Source of the DNA: Thunnus maccoyii
Lineage: Eukaryota > Chordata > Actinopteri > Scombriformes > Scombridae
Assembly: GCF_910596095.1 (NCBI RefSeq)
Contig: NC_056539.1
Location: forward strand, 27,302,501 to 27,366,500
Length of the DNA stretch: 64,000 nt
Direction of reading: 5' to 3'
The notes below the pieces were generated by a model. It had not been told where the DNA came from. It did not search any database and saw only the letters and a list, made by a program, of their open reading frames with translations. Each line of letters begins with the position of its first letter. Position 1 is the first letter of the stretch. Positions 1 through 10,937 of the stretch are shown here, one piece after another. The position numbers and the translations under genes are program-made.

Positions 1-3000
1 TTTTCTCTCTGCTCACTAGAAATATGAGTTTTGAGTTTTTATCACTGGCATTATCAGTGCCACCAAATTGTTATGTAAGGCTGCCTGTTCCGCTTCACTT
101 GTTGAAAAAGAAGATTTTCACACCGCAAAGCTTCAACTCCGGTTGTCAAAAATCAGCAGATGAAAAATAAATGAAGTAATGATCAGAGTTACCTGCATAA
201 AGATGCTAAAGGCAGCTGTTGGAGTGAAAGAGTTTCGCTGGCAACTACTGAACTGTAAGTTTTTGTGTCCATAATACACTGATATTATTTTAAAAAAAAG
301 ATTTTTTAAAGTTGTCAAACCATTAAAAGTCAAGCAAAGTAATGAAAGGGACGTCAATTTTGCATCACGTTTATTTTATTTCATTTGCTGTTGTCGATTT
401 CAATAATATATCTAAACTCCAAGTTTATTCAGATTAAAACTTAAATCAAACTTTTTCTCCTCCCCTGTGGAGAATGGCAGATTATTGTTCGTATACGGAA
501 TAAGTTTGAAGAAAATCGACGAATGCAAAGTTCTCATACATCACTTGTACGTGTAACAAATCTGTTGGTATGAGTGGTTCTTGCATGAGGCCTATTGTGT
601 CACCTTAATGATGATGATGATCCCATCCCGTCTCTCATCCTCAAACCTTTCTTTATTCCCCTCTGCTCTCCTCTGTTCTCCTTTCCTCCCGTCATCTATC
701 CACTCCACCCACTCCCCCTCGACACAAAGCTGAAATGTGAAGATATGTGTAGATATTCCATATTGCATTTAAATAAGCTTGGTTCACACTGTCAGCGGTG
801 CAAGTGTTACTAATGGTTTTTCAATACCCTTCAAATTGCCTAAATGTTAAAGCTCCTGGGTGACACGACTGTAATGTTACCGATTGTAAAGACATAATTA
901 AAATAAACTAAAGGCCTTTTCTGTTCACACATCCCTCCCACTTCTTCCTACCGGCCCACTCAGAATAAAGAACAGTTATATCACAATACAATTATACTGA
1001 GTTCCAATTGTTAAAAAGCATGTAAATTATTATATGATGTTGCACTAATGGTTACATATTCATATATTCATTGTGCAATGAGCCATTAAATGTGAAATGC
1101 ACATTATGGTCAGTGGTTGAATTATTTTCAGAGCTGTCAAACGATCAAACATGAGATGCTTTCAGCATTCATCTCACACTCTCGTGTCCCTGAAGGAAAT
1201 CTCAGCTGAAAATGACAATTCACCAAACTACTGAATCCCTCTGCAGCTAAACAGGCAAGTAGCTTTTATTGCTGATTTGTATTTAGGTATTTAGCGCAGT
1301 AAAACGTTTGCTTCTATGGAATAAGCTGCCTGTAATGTCAATATTAATGTGTTGGTTTACATTAAATTTGCTAATAATGCTAACGTCAGTGATTAGAGTG
1401 CACAGTATGCGCGTGTGTGTGTGATAAATGGTCCCCGGGAATAAGTCTCCAGAGATTTATTGACACACTGATTGCTCTGACATGACCGCTCTTTGCCAAC
1501 CTTTAATGATTCAGCTCCAGTCTCAGTGGGGCACTGGATGGATGGGAATATAAAATCTCAAAATGGAGGAAAATCTGCATAATGAAGTTTAAGCGAGCGC
1601 TCTGAGGCAGAACACCACCTATGACCTCTCCCTCCCTCGTGGGCTACAAGGGAAAAGAGATCAGAGATGAGAAGGCCGGTGAGCGGCAGTCAAGGTGAAA
1701 GAGACTCTACCTCTTTTTCCACAGGCTCCCTCAAGGCCTTTGTCAAGTGGATGCAAAGGTAAAAAGAAAACTATCTCAGGTGAAAGGAAATGCACTGCAT
1801 TGATCAGGTATTAGTGGTTACATGGCTGAATAGTTTTGAGCTGTATTAACTGTTTTAACCGTAACATCTCAGCTAGAGTGTGGCGAGCGGAGCAGCTTGT
1901 GGTCTTTATTGTAAAAACAGTAAAGAGAAGAGATGTGTTTCTGAGTCGTTAGCACTCGCCTCCCTGTTTTGTTTTGCAAGTTTTGTTGAGTATTGCCTGC
2001 TCTGCTTCAGCAAAAGTGGGACATCAGCAAAAGTGGGACATTTAAGCCTTGCCATACTTAATTATTTGACTGGATAGAAGCAACAAGTTGTTTTTTTTAT
2101 CTTGAATTCTTGCCACAACACTACTTGTTAATGAACAGTCATTGCAGCAAGCGTATTTCATGCAGTATTCCTGCAATAATACGTATATTAGTTCAATAAT
2201 GTTTGAAAGTTTGATGAGACAGTTACAGTGGCTCAGGATTTTAAAGCTGTTGTATCGTAAAGCAGAGGTTACTATTTCAAGTCAGATCAAGAATATCAGC
2301 TTTTTTAATCATTGATTGTTTTAAAAATAGATGTCGTTATAACTTTTTTCTATTTATTTAGCCTACTACAACATATTGGGCTCAGTGGACTCTAGTTAAA
2401 TCCATATGTCACCTTTACAGAAAAAAGGCTCCCACACCCATTCATTCATGAAAAGGTGACAAGAGACAGAAATGTTAAATAACAAGAAGAGAAAATAAGG
2501 CAGGAAAATTTAATTAACACAAAACTAATCAGAAAGTGAAAGAAAGAGAACAAGTGAAGCAGGGCAGAAAGGGAGTTCAAATAAACCAGTGGACTGAAGA
2601 AAGAATGAAAGCAGCCATAGCTAGGGCATAGAATGAATGGATTTTTCTAAAAGAGTTAATACATCGTCTTGCCTTTAAAAGGGATTGTAGACCAATGTTC
2701 CACTTTAGCAGACAAGCGGACAAGGGGTTCTTGTTGAGTTTGAGAGACTATAACTTTTAAATAATTATCAGTTCCCTTCAAAACTTGACATCAGTATGTT
2801 AAAAAGGGTCATACCCTTTCACGAAAGCACGACTGCTGCAAGTGAATATCTATTACTATAGTGCCCTGGCGCATTTACCAAAAAGTGTCCCACTTATGCT
2901 GAATCCACCCTAAGCCAGTTTCAGTTGTGTGTCAGTCTGGGCTAAGCACTCTGAGGATTGGACTCTTGTAAGTGCTTTTTACCACCTCTCTTGTTGCTGG

Positions 3001-4151
3001 TTAGATATTGTTGTGCTGTGTATTAAGAGCTAGGACATAACTGCTAACTGTGTTGTTTCTGAGTTGTACACTTGCTTTCCTTCTTTGTGAGTATTGTAGT
3101 AGGATTATTTGTTCAGTAATCAGTTTTTCATGCTAGTATTTATATTTTTAGTGGCGATGTAACATGAACCACCAAGCAGTTTTGTGCATTAAACATGTAA
3201 TTTTCAAAACAGTCCACTGAGAATTGGAATATTTTCATTTCACTTATCACTTTTAAAAATATTTGCACGTTTTGCTCCTGCAGTCAACATTCATTGCAGC
3301 CATAGTTGGTTTTTTTGGAGTCTTTTTTTGCAGCTACTAAGTGGTGTTGAAGGCGGGTTGCGAGGTGTTTGACATAAGCTTACACAGCACCACGTAAGCA
3401 TCTGAGCTTGTTTGGCATATAAATAATATAATGTGGAATTACAGAATCATGAACTGTTGCAGCCAACAAGCAGAATAAGTAAAGCTAAGCTACTGCTAGT
3501 TGATTCACTGAACACGTAGCAACAGGTTTTCTCTGCTGCTTCTCTGCTTCTTCTCATTCATTCACTGTTTTGACAGTTGACATCTGTGAGACAGGTGAGA
3601 AGCTGCAAATATATCATGTTGTTACAGTACATATTTGCCTTTGTAAACTTTGTCTGGCTTCATATTTTACTAGGGCTGTGCCATTTTAGGTTATTGATGG
3701 GTATTACATAGGGGTTATGTAAAAATGTTTACAGTTTCTTTCTTACTAAAGCTACAGTGATATCCTGAAATAGGGCTACAACTAATAATTCTTCTCATGA
3801 TCAATGAATTGTATGAAAAAAAGTAAAAATGCCATCAGATGTCTTGTTTCGTAGGAACAGTCCAAAAGTCTAAAACATTAAATTTACTGCACTGTTAAGA
3901 GGAGGAAAAACAGCACATTCTCACGTTTCAGAAGCTTAAACAAGAGAATGTTTGGACTTAAAATGATTGATTGATTATCAAAATGCTTACAGATTAATTT
4001 TCTGCCGATCAATTAATCGGCTACTTGTTGCAGCAATAGAAACGTTTAAGTTCTCATGCAACATTTGCTCTCTCAAACTGCTGGTTTTCTTCAAGTCAAA
4101 CCAACTAGTCTGGTACTGTAATGAAAAATTAGCAATGAACAGCCTCATGCA
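1..4151. other. Non-coding flank left of the tRNA array
   Basis: No gene is supported here. Reading frames stay under about 75 codons and show no recognisable protein family. The stretch is A+T-rich. The only structures I can name are a 17-bp direct repeat at 2008-2041 and a partial inverted match to it near 2875-2900. It could be intergenic or intronic. Nothing in the sequence separates the two. Confidence 0.6.
2008..2041. repeat. 17-bp unit in two tandem copies
   Basis: The unit CAGCAAAAGTGGGACAT is present twice in immediate succession. A related inverted sequence (GTCCCACTTATGCTGAA) lies near 2887-2903. The pair could be the ends of an old inverted-repeat element, but no target duplication was found. 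Confidence 0.6.
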
Positions 4152-4224
4152 GGCACTGCTGGGATTTGAACCCAGGATCTCCTGTTTACTAGACAGGCGC
4201 TTTAACCAACTAAGCCACAGCACC
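4152..4224 (-). tRNA. tRNA-Thr-AGT: tRNA-Thr (AGT), leftmost array member
   Basis: A full 73-nt cloverleaf with anticodon loop CTAGTAA gives threonine (ACU, and ACC/ACA if A34 becomes inosine). The 5' end reads GGTGCTG rather than GGCGCTG, which leaves two G-T wobble pairs in the acceptor stem. It is one of few copies with a plausible Pol III terminator: five Ts about 25 nt past the 3' end (the A-run at 4124-4128 on the plus strand). The upstream side has the CATATTA motif of spacer 1. Confidence 0.9.
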
Positions 4225-4471
4225 TCCAGGAAATTTTCTCTCATATTAGTGGTGGATTCTTAATGATGTGAAGATATTTATGAATTGATATGATAAAGTT
4301 ATTTTTATTGTCTTGATAGAGATTCATATTGTTGCTTCGGTTGAAAATGAGGAAAAAATGTTTTAAAGACAAAAGGTCACCAAGCAAATACCCCTAGATA
4401 AGATGGAGAAATAATGCTTTAAAGATAGTAACATGAAGGTAATTACTGTGGAAGTAACCTCACAACCATCA

Positions 4472-4544
4472 GGTACTGCTGGGATTTGAACCCAGGATCT
4501 CCTGTTTACTAGACAGGCGCTTTAACCAACTAAGCCACAGCACC
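4472..4544 (-). tRNA. tRNA-Thr-AGT: tRNA-Thr (AGT)
   Basis: Complete 73-nt cloverleaf, anticodon AGT, acceptor 5' GGTGCTG and 3' CAGTACC. Pairs 3 and 4 become T-A and G-T, so the stem still closes. The downstream sequence matches the spacer usually found next to TGT genes (CACAACCATCAGG on the plus strand), so this gene sits where a TGT gene is expected in the dimer pattern. No run of four Ts follows within about 40 nt. Confidence 0.88.
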
Positions 4545-4785
4545 TCTTGTAAAGTCATCTCTCATATTAAAGGCTCAGATGCACTGAAGTGAAGAGATTT
4601 ATGAACTGATATGATAAACTTATGTTTTGTATATTGTCTTGATTGTGATTCATATCATTGCTTCAGTTGAAAATAAGGCAAAAATATTTTGAATCAAGCA
4701 AGTACCCTGGGATAAGATGGAGAGATAATGCTTCAAAGAAAGTAATAGAAAGGTGGTCACCATGAAAGTAAGCCCACAAGCATTA

Positions 4786-4850
4786 AGTACTGCTAGGATT
4801 AGAACCCAGGATCTCCTGTTTATAAGACAGGCACTATAGCAACAGCATAT
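4786..4850 (-). pseudogene. Decayed tRNA-Thr copy
   Basis: The T-arm and anticodon-arm segments are recognisable, but the acceptor does not pair, the D arm has lost bases, and the anticodon loop reads CTTATAA. It corresponds to the TGT-type slot of the dimer unit and begins the regular alternation with the AGT gene at 5084. Confidence 0.8.
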
Positions 4851-5083
4851 GACTCTCTGCTTTGAAATGCTGGTCAAAGGTTTGTTGAGCAAGACATTTA
4901 ACAAAATCAACATGATACTGATCACTGTAGTGAGACCAATAAGCGAGTTAAAGGAGTCTCTTCTTGTGTACTTTCATGGAGTCTACTCACAAACTTTCAG
5001 GGTATTGTAAAGTACCCATATTGAACTTGAATTTGAAGTGAAACTGTCCTGCAATTTCCAGGAGGCAAGCTTCCTGTGATGCA

Positions 5084-5156
5084 GGCACTACTGGGATTTG
5101 AACCCAGGATCTCCTGTTTACTAGACAGGCGCTTTAACCAACTAAGCCACAGCGCC
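5084..5156 (-). tRNA. tRNA-Thr-AGT: tRNA-Thr (AGT)
   Basis: 73-nt cloverleaf with the array-typical 5' GGCGCTG. The 3' strand reads TAGTGCC, so the last acceptor pair is G-T. Upstream (right) is spacer 1, with the TAATATG motif about 20-25 nt before the 5' end. Downstream is spacer 2. The same TAGTGCC variant recurs at 6235 and 7465, which marks them as a related subset. Confidence 0.92.
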
Positions 5157-5405
5157 TCTGGTTAAACCTTCTCTCATATTATAGGTGAATTCACACTGAG
5201 GTGAAGCAATTTATGAATTAATATGATAAAGTTATGTTTATTGTCTTGATTGTGATTCAATATTGTTGCTTCAATTGAAAATGAGGGAAAAATATTTGAA
5301 AGAAAAATGGTCCCCAAGTAAGTACCCCTGTATAAGATAGAGAAACAATGCTTCAAAGACAGTAACAGGAAAGTTATAACTGTGTAAGTAACATCACAAC
5401 TATCA

Positions 5406-5477
5406 GGCACTGCTGGGATTTGAACCCAGGATCTCCTGTTTACAAGACAGGCACTTTAACCACTAAGCTACAGCACC
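5406..5477 (-). tRNA. tRNA-Thr-TGT: tRNA-Thr (TGT)
   Basis: 72-nt cloverleaf of the TGT body type: 5' GGTGCTG, A box TAGCTTAGTGG with one base fewer in the D loop, anticodon loop CTTGTAA. The D stem closes with a G-T pair because the D-stem 3' strand is AAGT. It decodes ACA (and by wobble ACG). Upstream is spacer 2, beginning ATCAGCTCTGG. Confidence 0.88.
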
Positions 5478-5623
5478 ATCAGCTCTGGTGTAAAATGCTG
5501 TCCAAAGGTTCATTGAGCAAGACATTCACCAAAACAAACATAATAGTTATCAATGCATTGACACCAGAAGAAGGTTTATGGAGTTTCTCCTTAATTTTAA
5601 TTAAACATAAAGGATAATAAGAA

Positions 5624-5696
5624 GGCACTGCTGGGATTTGAACCCAGGATCTCCTGTTTACTAGACAGGCGCTTTAACCAACTAAGCCACAGCGCC
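5624..5696 (-). tRNA. tRNA-Thr-AGT: tRNA-Thr (AGT)
   Basis: This is a consensus AGT gene: GGCGCTG and CAGTGCC acceptor strands, perfect anticodon and T stems. Its downstream side carries the end of the third spacer type (AAAGGATAATAAGAA on the plus strand), here cut short to about 25 bp. That links it to genes 10710, 14118 and 18848. No T4 run follows in the nearest 40 nt. Confidence 0.93.
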
Positions 5697-5944
5697 TCTG
5701 GTTAAATCTTCTCTCATATTAAAGGTGAATTCACACTGAGGTGAAGAGATTTATGAACTGATATGATAAAATTATGTTTATTGTCTTGATTGTGATTCGT
5801 ATCATTGCTTCAGTTGCAAATAAGGTAAAAATAATCTGAATAAAAATGGTCATCAAGCAAGTACCCTGGGATAAGATGGAGAAATAATGCTTCAAAGAAA
5901 GTAATAGAAAGATAATCACCATGAAAGTAAGCCCACAAGCATAA

Positions 5945-6016
5945 GGTACTGCTGGGATTTGAACGTAGGATCTCTTGTTTACAAGACAGGCAATTTAACC
6001 ACTAAGCAACAGCATA
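5945..6016 (-). pseudogene. Decayed tRNA-Thr (TGT) copy
   Basis: The anticodon loop CTTGTAA is intact, but the 5' end is TATGCTG opposite CAGTACC, so the first acceptor pairs fail. The T stem carries CCTAC in place of CCTGG. The same decayed form is repeated at 7183, 12552 and 14438, so it was copied after it had already lost function. Confidence 0.85.
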
Positions 6017-6234
6017 TCACACTTTGAAATACTGTCCAAAGGTTTGTTGAGCAAGACATTTAACAAAATCAACATGATACTGATCACTGTAGTGAGACCA
6101 ATAAGCAGAATAAGGGAGTGTCTTCTTGTGTACTTTCATGAAGTTCCAGGGTATTGTAAAGTACCCATTTTGAACTTGAATTTGTAGAGACACTGTTCTG
6201 TATTTTCCCAAGGAGACAAGTTCTTGGTGATGCA

Positions 6235-6307
6235 GGCACTACTGGGATTTGAACCCAGGATCTCCTGTTTACTAGACAGGCGCTTTAACCAACTAAGCCA
6301 CAGCGCC
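6235..6307 (-). tRNA. tRNA-Thr-AGT: tRNA-Thr (AGT)
   Basis: 73-nt cloverleaf, anticodon AGT, with the TAGTGCC 3' acceptor strand seen at 5084. Spacer 1 to the right is nearly identical to that beside 5084, including GGTCCCCAAGTAAGTACC, so the two units are recent duplicates. Confidence 0.92.
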
Positions 6308-6555
6308 TCTGGTTAAACCTTCTCTCATATTAAAGGTGAATTCACACTGAGGTGAAGCGATTTATGAATTGATATGATAAAGTTATGTTTATTGTCTTGA
6401 TTGTGATTCATTTTGTTGCTTCAATTGAAAATGAGGGAAAAATATTTGAAAGAAAAATGGTCCCCAAGTAAGTACCCCTGGATAAGATGGAGAAATAATG
6501 CTTTAAAGACAGTAACATGAATGTAATTACTGTGGATGTAACCTCACAACCATGA

Positions 6556-6628
6556 GGCACTGCTGGGACTTGAACCCAGGATCTCCTGTTTACAAGACAG
6601 GCGCTTTAACCAACTAAGCTACAGCACC
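6556..6628 (-). tRNA. tRNA-Thr-TGT: tRNA-Thr (TGT), mixed body
   Basis: The ends are of the TGT type (5' GGTGCTGTAGC, T loop TTCAAGT), but the D loop has the extra base of the AGT type, making it 73 nt. Anticodon loop CTTGTAA. All four stems close. The mix suggests gene conversion between neighbouring genes, or a single-base insertion. Confidence 0.88.
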
Positions 6629-6860
6629 ATATACTCTTGTTTAAAATGCTGTCCAAAGGTTCGTTGTGCAAGTCATTTACCAAAGTCAACATGATAACGA
6701 TCACTGCATTGATACCAGAAGAAGGTTTATGGAGTTTCTCCTTTTCTTCTTGAATAAAGGCTACTCATAAAGCTTCAGGGTACTGGAAAGCATTTTGCTC
6801 AAATTGAATTAGAAGAGACATTGGTCTGTAGTTTCTAGCAGACAACTTTCCTATTATGCA

Positions 6861-6933
6861 GGCACTGCTGGGATTTGAACCCAGGATCTCCTGTTTACTA
6901 GACAGGCGCTTTAACCAACTAAGCCACAGCGCC
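6861..6933 (-). tRNA. tRNA-Thr-AGT: tRNA-Thr (AGT)
   Basis: Consensus AGT gene with no unpaired stem positions apart from the array-wide G4-T69 wobble. Downstream is the spacer 2 variant containing TCTAGCAGACAACTTTCC. Upstream is spacer 1. No T4 terminator follows in the next 40 nt. Confidence 0.93.
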
Positions 6934-7182
6934 TCTGGTTAAAGCTTCTCTCATATTAAAGGTGAATTCACACTGAGGCGAAGAGATTTATGAACTGATA
7001 TGATACAGTTATGTTTATTGTCGTGATTGTGATCCAATATTGTTGCTTCAGTTGAAAATGAGGCAAAAATATTTTGAATAAAAATGGTCATCAAGCAAGT
7101 ACCCTGGGATAAGATGGAGAAATAATGCTTCAAAGAAAGTAATAGAAAGATAATCACCATGAAAGTAAGCCCACAAGCATAA

Positions 7183-7254
7183 GGTACTGCTAGGATTTGA
7201 ACGTAGGATCTCTTGTTTACAAGACAGGCAATTTAACCACTAAGTAACAGCATA
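7183..7254 (-). pseudogene. Decayed tRNA-Thr (TGT) copy
   Basis: Near-identical to the decayed copy at 5945, with two further changes (T stem and D arm). It has the same unpaired acceptor and CCTAC T stem, and lies in the expected TGT slot between AGT-body genes 6861 and 7465. Confidence 0.85.
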
Positions 7255-7464
7255 TCACACTTTGAAATACTGTCCAAAGGTTTGTTGAGCAAGACATTTA
7301 ACAAAATCAACATGATACTGATCGCTGTAGTGAGACCAATAAGCGGGTTAAAAGAGTCTCTTCTTGTGTACTTTCATGAAGTTTCAGGGTATTGTAAAGT
7401 ACCTAAATAGAACTTGAAGAGACACTGTTCTGTAATTTCCAGAAGACAAGTTCCTTGTGATGCA

Positions 7465-7537
7465 GGCACTACTGGGATTTGAACCCAGGATCTCCTGTTT
7501 ACAAGACAGGCGCTTTAACCAACTAAGCCACAGCGCC
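7465..7537 (-). tRNA. tRNA-Thr-TGT: tRNA-Thr (TGT) on an AGT-type body
   Basis: The sequence equals the AGT gene at 6235 except that the anticodon loop is CTTGTAA, a one-base switch from AGT to TGT at the first anticodon position. All stems close. The identity stays threonine, so the switch should not cause miscoding. Sister cases are at 9993, 11909 and 14709. Confidence 0.9.
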
Positions 7538-7764
7538 TCTGGTTAAACCTTCTCTCATATTTTAGGTGAATTCACACTGAGGTGAAGCGATTTATGAATT
7601 GATATGATCAAGTTATGTTTATTGTCTTGATTGTTATTCATATTGTTGCTTCAATTGAAAATGAAGGAAAAATGGTCCCCAAGTAAGTACCCCTGGATAA
7701 GATGGAGAAATAATGCTTCAGAAACAGTAACGTAATTACTGTGGATGTAATCTCACAACCATCA

Positions 7765-7836
7765 GGCACTGCTGGGACTTGAACCCAGGATCTCCTGTTT
7801 ACAAGACAGGCGCTTTAACCACTAAGCTACAGCACC
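7765..7836 (-). tRNA. tRNA-Thr-TGT: tRNA-Thr (TGT)
   Basis: 72-nt TGT-body gene with T loop TTCAAGT and D stem GCTT/AAGC fully paired. The third acceptor pair is T-G. Its spacer to the right carries the GTGCAAGTCATTCACC form shared with 13163. Confidence 0.9.
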
Positions 7837-8070
7837 ATGCACTCTTGTTTAAAATGCTGTCCAAAGGTTCGTTGTGCAAGTCATTCACCAAAATCAACAT
7901 GATACTGATCGCTGTAGTGAGACCAAGAAGCAGATTAAGAGAGTGTCTTCTTGTGTACTTTCATGAAGCCTACTCATAAAGTTTCAGTGTATTGTAAAGT
8001 ACCCATATTGAGCTTGAATTTTAAGTGAAACTGTTCTGTAATTTCCAGGAGGCAAGTTCTCTGTGATGCA

Positions 8071-8142
8071 GGCACTGCTGGGATTTGAACATAGGATCTC
8101 CTGTTTACAAGACAGGCAATTTAACCACTAAGCAACAGTATA
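8071..8142 (-). pseudogene. Decayed tRNA-Thr copy abutting an L2 insertion
   Basis: The downstream side (GTGATGCAGG) is that of an AGT gene, while the body is the decayed TGT type (AATTTAACC, unpaired 5' end TATACTG). One spacer has been lost by recombination here. The L2 element begins directly at its 5' end, so the tRNA-proximal upstream flank is now LINE sequence. Confidence 0.82.
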
Positions 8143-8166
8143 TCAATCAATCAATCAATCAATCAA
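8141..8166. repeat. (ATCA)n tail of the L2 insertion
   Basis: About six tetranucleotide units, the typical 3' tail of fish L2 elements. It marks the insertion point beside the decayed tRNA. Confidence 0.9.
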
Positions 8167-9765
8167 TTTTTATTTATATAGCGCCATATCACAACAAAAG
8201 TCATCTCAAGGCACTTTTCACATAGAGCAGGTCAAGACCGTACTCTTTAATTTACAGAGATCCAACAATTCCCCCATGAGCAAGCACTTGGGGACAGCGG
8301 TGAGGAAAAACTCCCCTTTAACGGGTAGAATGCAGCTCTTGGTGGGCGGCCATCTGAAAGAAAGAGGGAAAGGGGGGGTGGGGGGGGACAGAATAACAAC
8401 AATAATAACAACAATCATAACAATAATGACAATGACATATCAGCCAGAGAAGGATGCCAACAGGACTGTGAAGGACCACGAAGGCTCAGCCCAGAACCCA
8501 GGGTTTCCTGTGAGATGAGAAAGCACAAAAAAAACTCTGGGGAAGAAGCAAAGTTAGTGACATGCATTGATGTTACATGAATGCATACAGATGGAGGGGA
8601 GGAGGAGGAGAGAGGAGCTCAGTGCATCATGGGAAGTCCCCCAGCAGTCTAGGCCTATAGCAGCATAACTAAGGGCTGATCCAAGGTGAGCCTGGTTGGC
8701 CCTAACTATAAGCTTTATCAAAAAGGAAAGTTTTAAGCCTACTCTTAAACATAGAGCGGGTGTCTGCACCCCGGACCGAATCCGGTAGATGGTTCCATAG
8801 GAGAGGAGCCTGAGAGCTGAAGGCTCTGCCTCCCATTCTACTTTTAAAGACTGTAGGAACCACCAGAAAGCCTGCATACTGGGAGCGCAGTGTTCTAGTG
8901 GGGTAATACGGTACTATGAGCTCTTCAAGATATGATGGTGCCTGACCATTAAGGGCTTTGTAAATTAGGGGAAGGATTTTAAATTCTATTCTAGATTTTA
9001 CAGGAAGCCAATGTAGCGAAGCTAAAATGGGAGAAATGTGATCTTTTTTCTAGTTTTGGTCAATACGCGTGCAGCTGCATTCTGGACCAGCTGGAGAGTC
9101 TTTAGAGACTTGTTAGGGCAGCCTGATAATAAGGAATTGCAATAATCCAGCCTAGAAGTAACAAATGCGTAAACTAGTTTTTCTGCATCTTTTTGGGATA
9201 GGATGTGCCTGATTTTTGTGATATTACGTAAGTGAAAAAAGGCAGTCCTTGAAATTTGATTTATGTGGGAGTTAAAGGACATATCCTGATCAAAGATAAC
9301 TCCCAGATTCCTTACGGTGGTGTTGGAGGCCAGGGTAATGCCATCCAGAGTAGTTATATCATTAGATAATATGTTTCTAAGGTGTTTAGGGCCAAGCACA
9401 ATAACTTCAGTTTTGTCTGAATTTAGTAGTAGAAAATTGCAGGTCATCCAGGTCTTTATGTCCTTAAGGCATGCTTGGAGTTTGTTTAACTTGGAGTTTG
9501 TTTAACTGATTGGTTTCATCTGGCTTCATTGATAAATATAATTGGGTATCATCTGCATAACAGTGAAAATTTATGGAGTGTTTCCTAATGATATTACCTA
9601 AAGGGAGCATATACAAGGTGAATAGAATTGGTCCAAGTACAGAACCTTGTGGAACTCCGTGTCTAACTTTTGCCCTCACGGAGGATTCATCATTAACATG
9701 TACAAACTGAAATCGGTCTGATAAATAGGACTTAAACCAGCTTAATGCAGTTCCTTTAATGCCAA
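8141..9765 (-). mobile_element. L2-clade LINE, 5'-truncated, copy 1
   Basis: Read on the minus strand, this encodes the middle and end of a non-LTR reverse transcriptase. The piece at about 9765-9490 has [30 protein letters not shown] and the catalytic YADDTQLYL (near 9540-9565). The piece at 9447-9025 has FLLLNSDKTEV, LGVIFDQDMSFN and TSRLDYCNSLLSGC. A frame break separates them. C-terminal coding pieces and a 3' UTR follow, ending in the GCGCTATATAAATA motif and an (ATTG)n tail. These are L2 hallmarks in fish. ATATCA occurs at both junctions (about 8141 and 9764), a possible short target duplication in spacer 2. A 16-bp tandem duplication lies at 9475-9506. The element is inactive. Confidence 0.9.
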
Positions 9766-9992
9766 TATCACACTTTGAAATGCTGTCCAAAGGTTTGTTT
9801 ACCAAATTAAACATGATACTGATCGCTGTAGTGAGAGCAATAAGAGGGTTAAGAGAGTCTCTTCTTTTCTTCTTGTGTACTTCCATGAAGTCTACTCATA
9901 AAGTTTCAGGGTATTGGAAAGCACTCAAATTGAACTTGAATTTGAAGAGACACTGCTCTGTAACTTCCAGGAGACAAGTTCCTTGTGACGCA

Positions 9993-10065
9993 GGCACTGC
10001 TGGGAATTGAACCCAGGATCTCCTGTTTACAAGACAGGCGCTTTAACCAACTAAGCCACAGCGCC
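9993..10065 (-). tRNA. tRNA-Thr-TGT: tRNA-Thr (TGT) on an AGT-type body
   Basis: 73-nt AGT-type body with the switched anticodon loop CTTGTAA. The T loop reads TTCAATT, an allowed variant. It is the first gene after the L2 copy in transcript direction terms (the L2 lies downstream), and its spacer 1 side is intact. Confidence 0.89.
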
Positions 10066-10305
10066 TCTGGTTAAATCTTCTCTCATATTAAAGGTGAATT
10101 CACACTGAGGCAAAGGGATTTATGAACTGATATGAAAAAGTTATGTTTATTGTCTTGATTGAATATTTTTGCTTCAATTGAAAATGAGGCAAAAATATGT
10201 GAAAGAAAAACGGTCTCCAAGTAAGTACCCCTGGATAAGATGGAGAAATACTTTAAAGACAGTAACATGAATGTAAACACTACGGATGTAACCTCATAAC
10301 CAACA

Positions 10306-10377
10306 GGCAATGCTGGGACTTGAACCCAGGATCTCCTGTTTACAAGACAGGCGCTTTAACCACTAAGCTACAGCACC
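10306..10377 (-). tRNA. tRNA-Thr-TGT: tRNA-Thr (TGT), weak acceptor
   Basis: 72-nt TGT-body gene. The 3' acceptor strand reads CATTGCC, which creates a mismatch at pair 5 on top of two G-T wobbles, so the gene may be decaying. Anticodon, D and T arms are intact. Confidence 0.75.
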
Positions 10378-10535
10378 ATGTGCTTATCTTTAAAATGCTG
10401 TCCAAAAGTTCGTTGTGCAAGTCATTTACCAAAATCAATATGATACTGATCGCTGCATTGAAACCAGAAGAAGGTTTAGAGAGTTTCTCCTTGTGTACTT
10501 TAATTAAGGCTCCTTATAAAGCTTCAGGGTACTGA

Positions 10536-10709
10536 AAAGCATTTCCTTTTAATGAGGATCTTTGCAATTGACTTAAAAGCCAGGATTCATCTTTTGATTT
10601 CAGTCAACACAAATATGTTGTTTGGGTGTAGATGAAGCTAAATAAATTTAAATTAAAGGGTCACAAAGAAGCATGTTGGTGGTGGATTAAATATAAAGGA
10701 TAACAAGAA
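10536..10709. repeat. Third spacer type, copy 1
   Basis: This block runs from TTTTAATGAGGATC to AACAAGAAG and recurs at 13950-14117 and 18690-18847, each time directly downstream of an AGT gene. Here it follows a shortened spacer 2. It carries no recognisable coding or RNA feature. Confidence 0.85.
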
Positions 10710-10782
10710 GGCACTGCTGGGATTTGAACCCAGGATCTCCTGTTTACTAGACAGGCACTTTAACCAACTAAGCCACAGCGCC
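10710..10782 (-). tRNA. tRNA-Thr-AGT: tRNA-Thr (AGT)
   Basis: 73 nt, anticodon AGT. The D-stem 3' strand is AAGT, so its first pair is G-T. This change is shared with 12231, 12843, 14118 and 16548. The gene lies between the third spacer type and a spacer 1 that is cut off after about 150 bp by L2 sequence. Confidence 0.9.
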
Positions 10783-10937
10783 TCTGGTTAAACCTTCTCT
10801 CATATTAAAGGTGAATTCACACTGAGGTGAAGCAATTTATGAACTGATATGATAAAGTTATATTTATTGTTGTGATTGTGATCCAATATTGTTGCTTCAG
10901 TTGAAAATGAGGCAAAAATATTTGAAAGAAAAATGGT

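Noticed and set aside
4786-4850. An isoleucine tRNA, from the loop CTTATAA
   Set aside because: The acceptor and D arms do not fold. It is a decayed threonine copy with a changed anticodon.
8276-8877. Open frames at 8276-8518 and 8554-8877
   Set aside because: They fall in the L2 3' UTR and C-terminal region. The frame at 8554 partly reflects LINE coding sequence and the other is untranslated tail.
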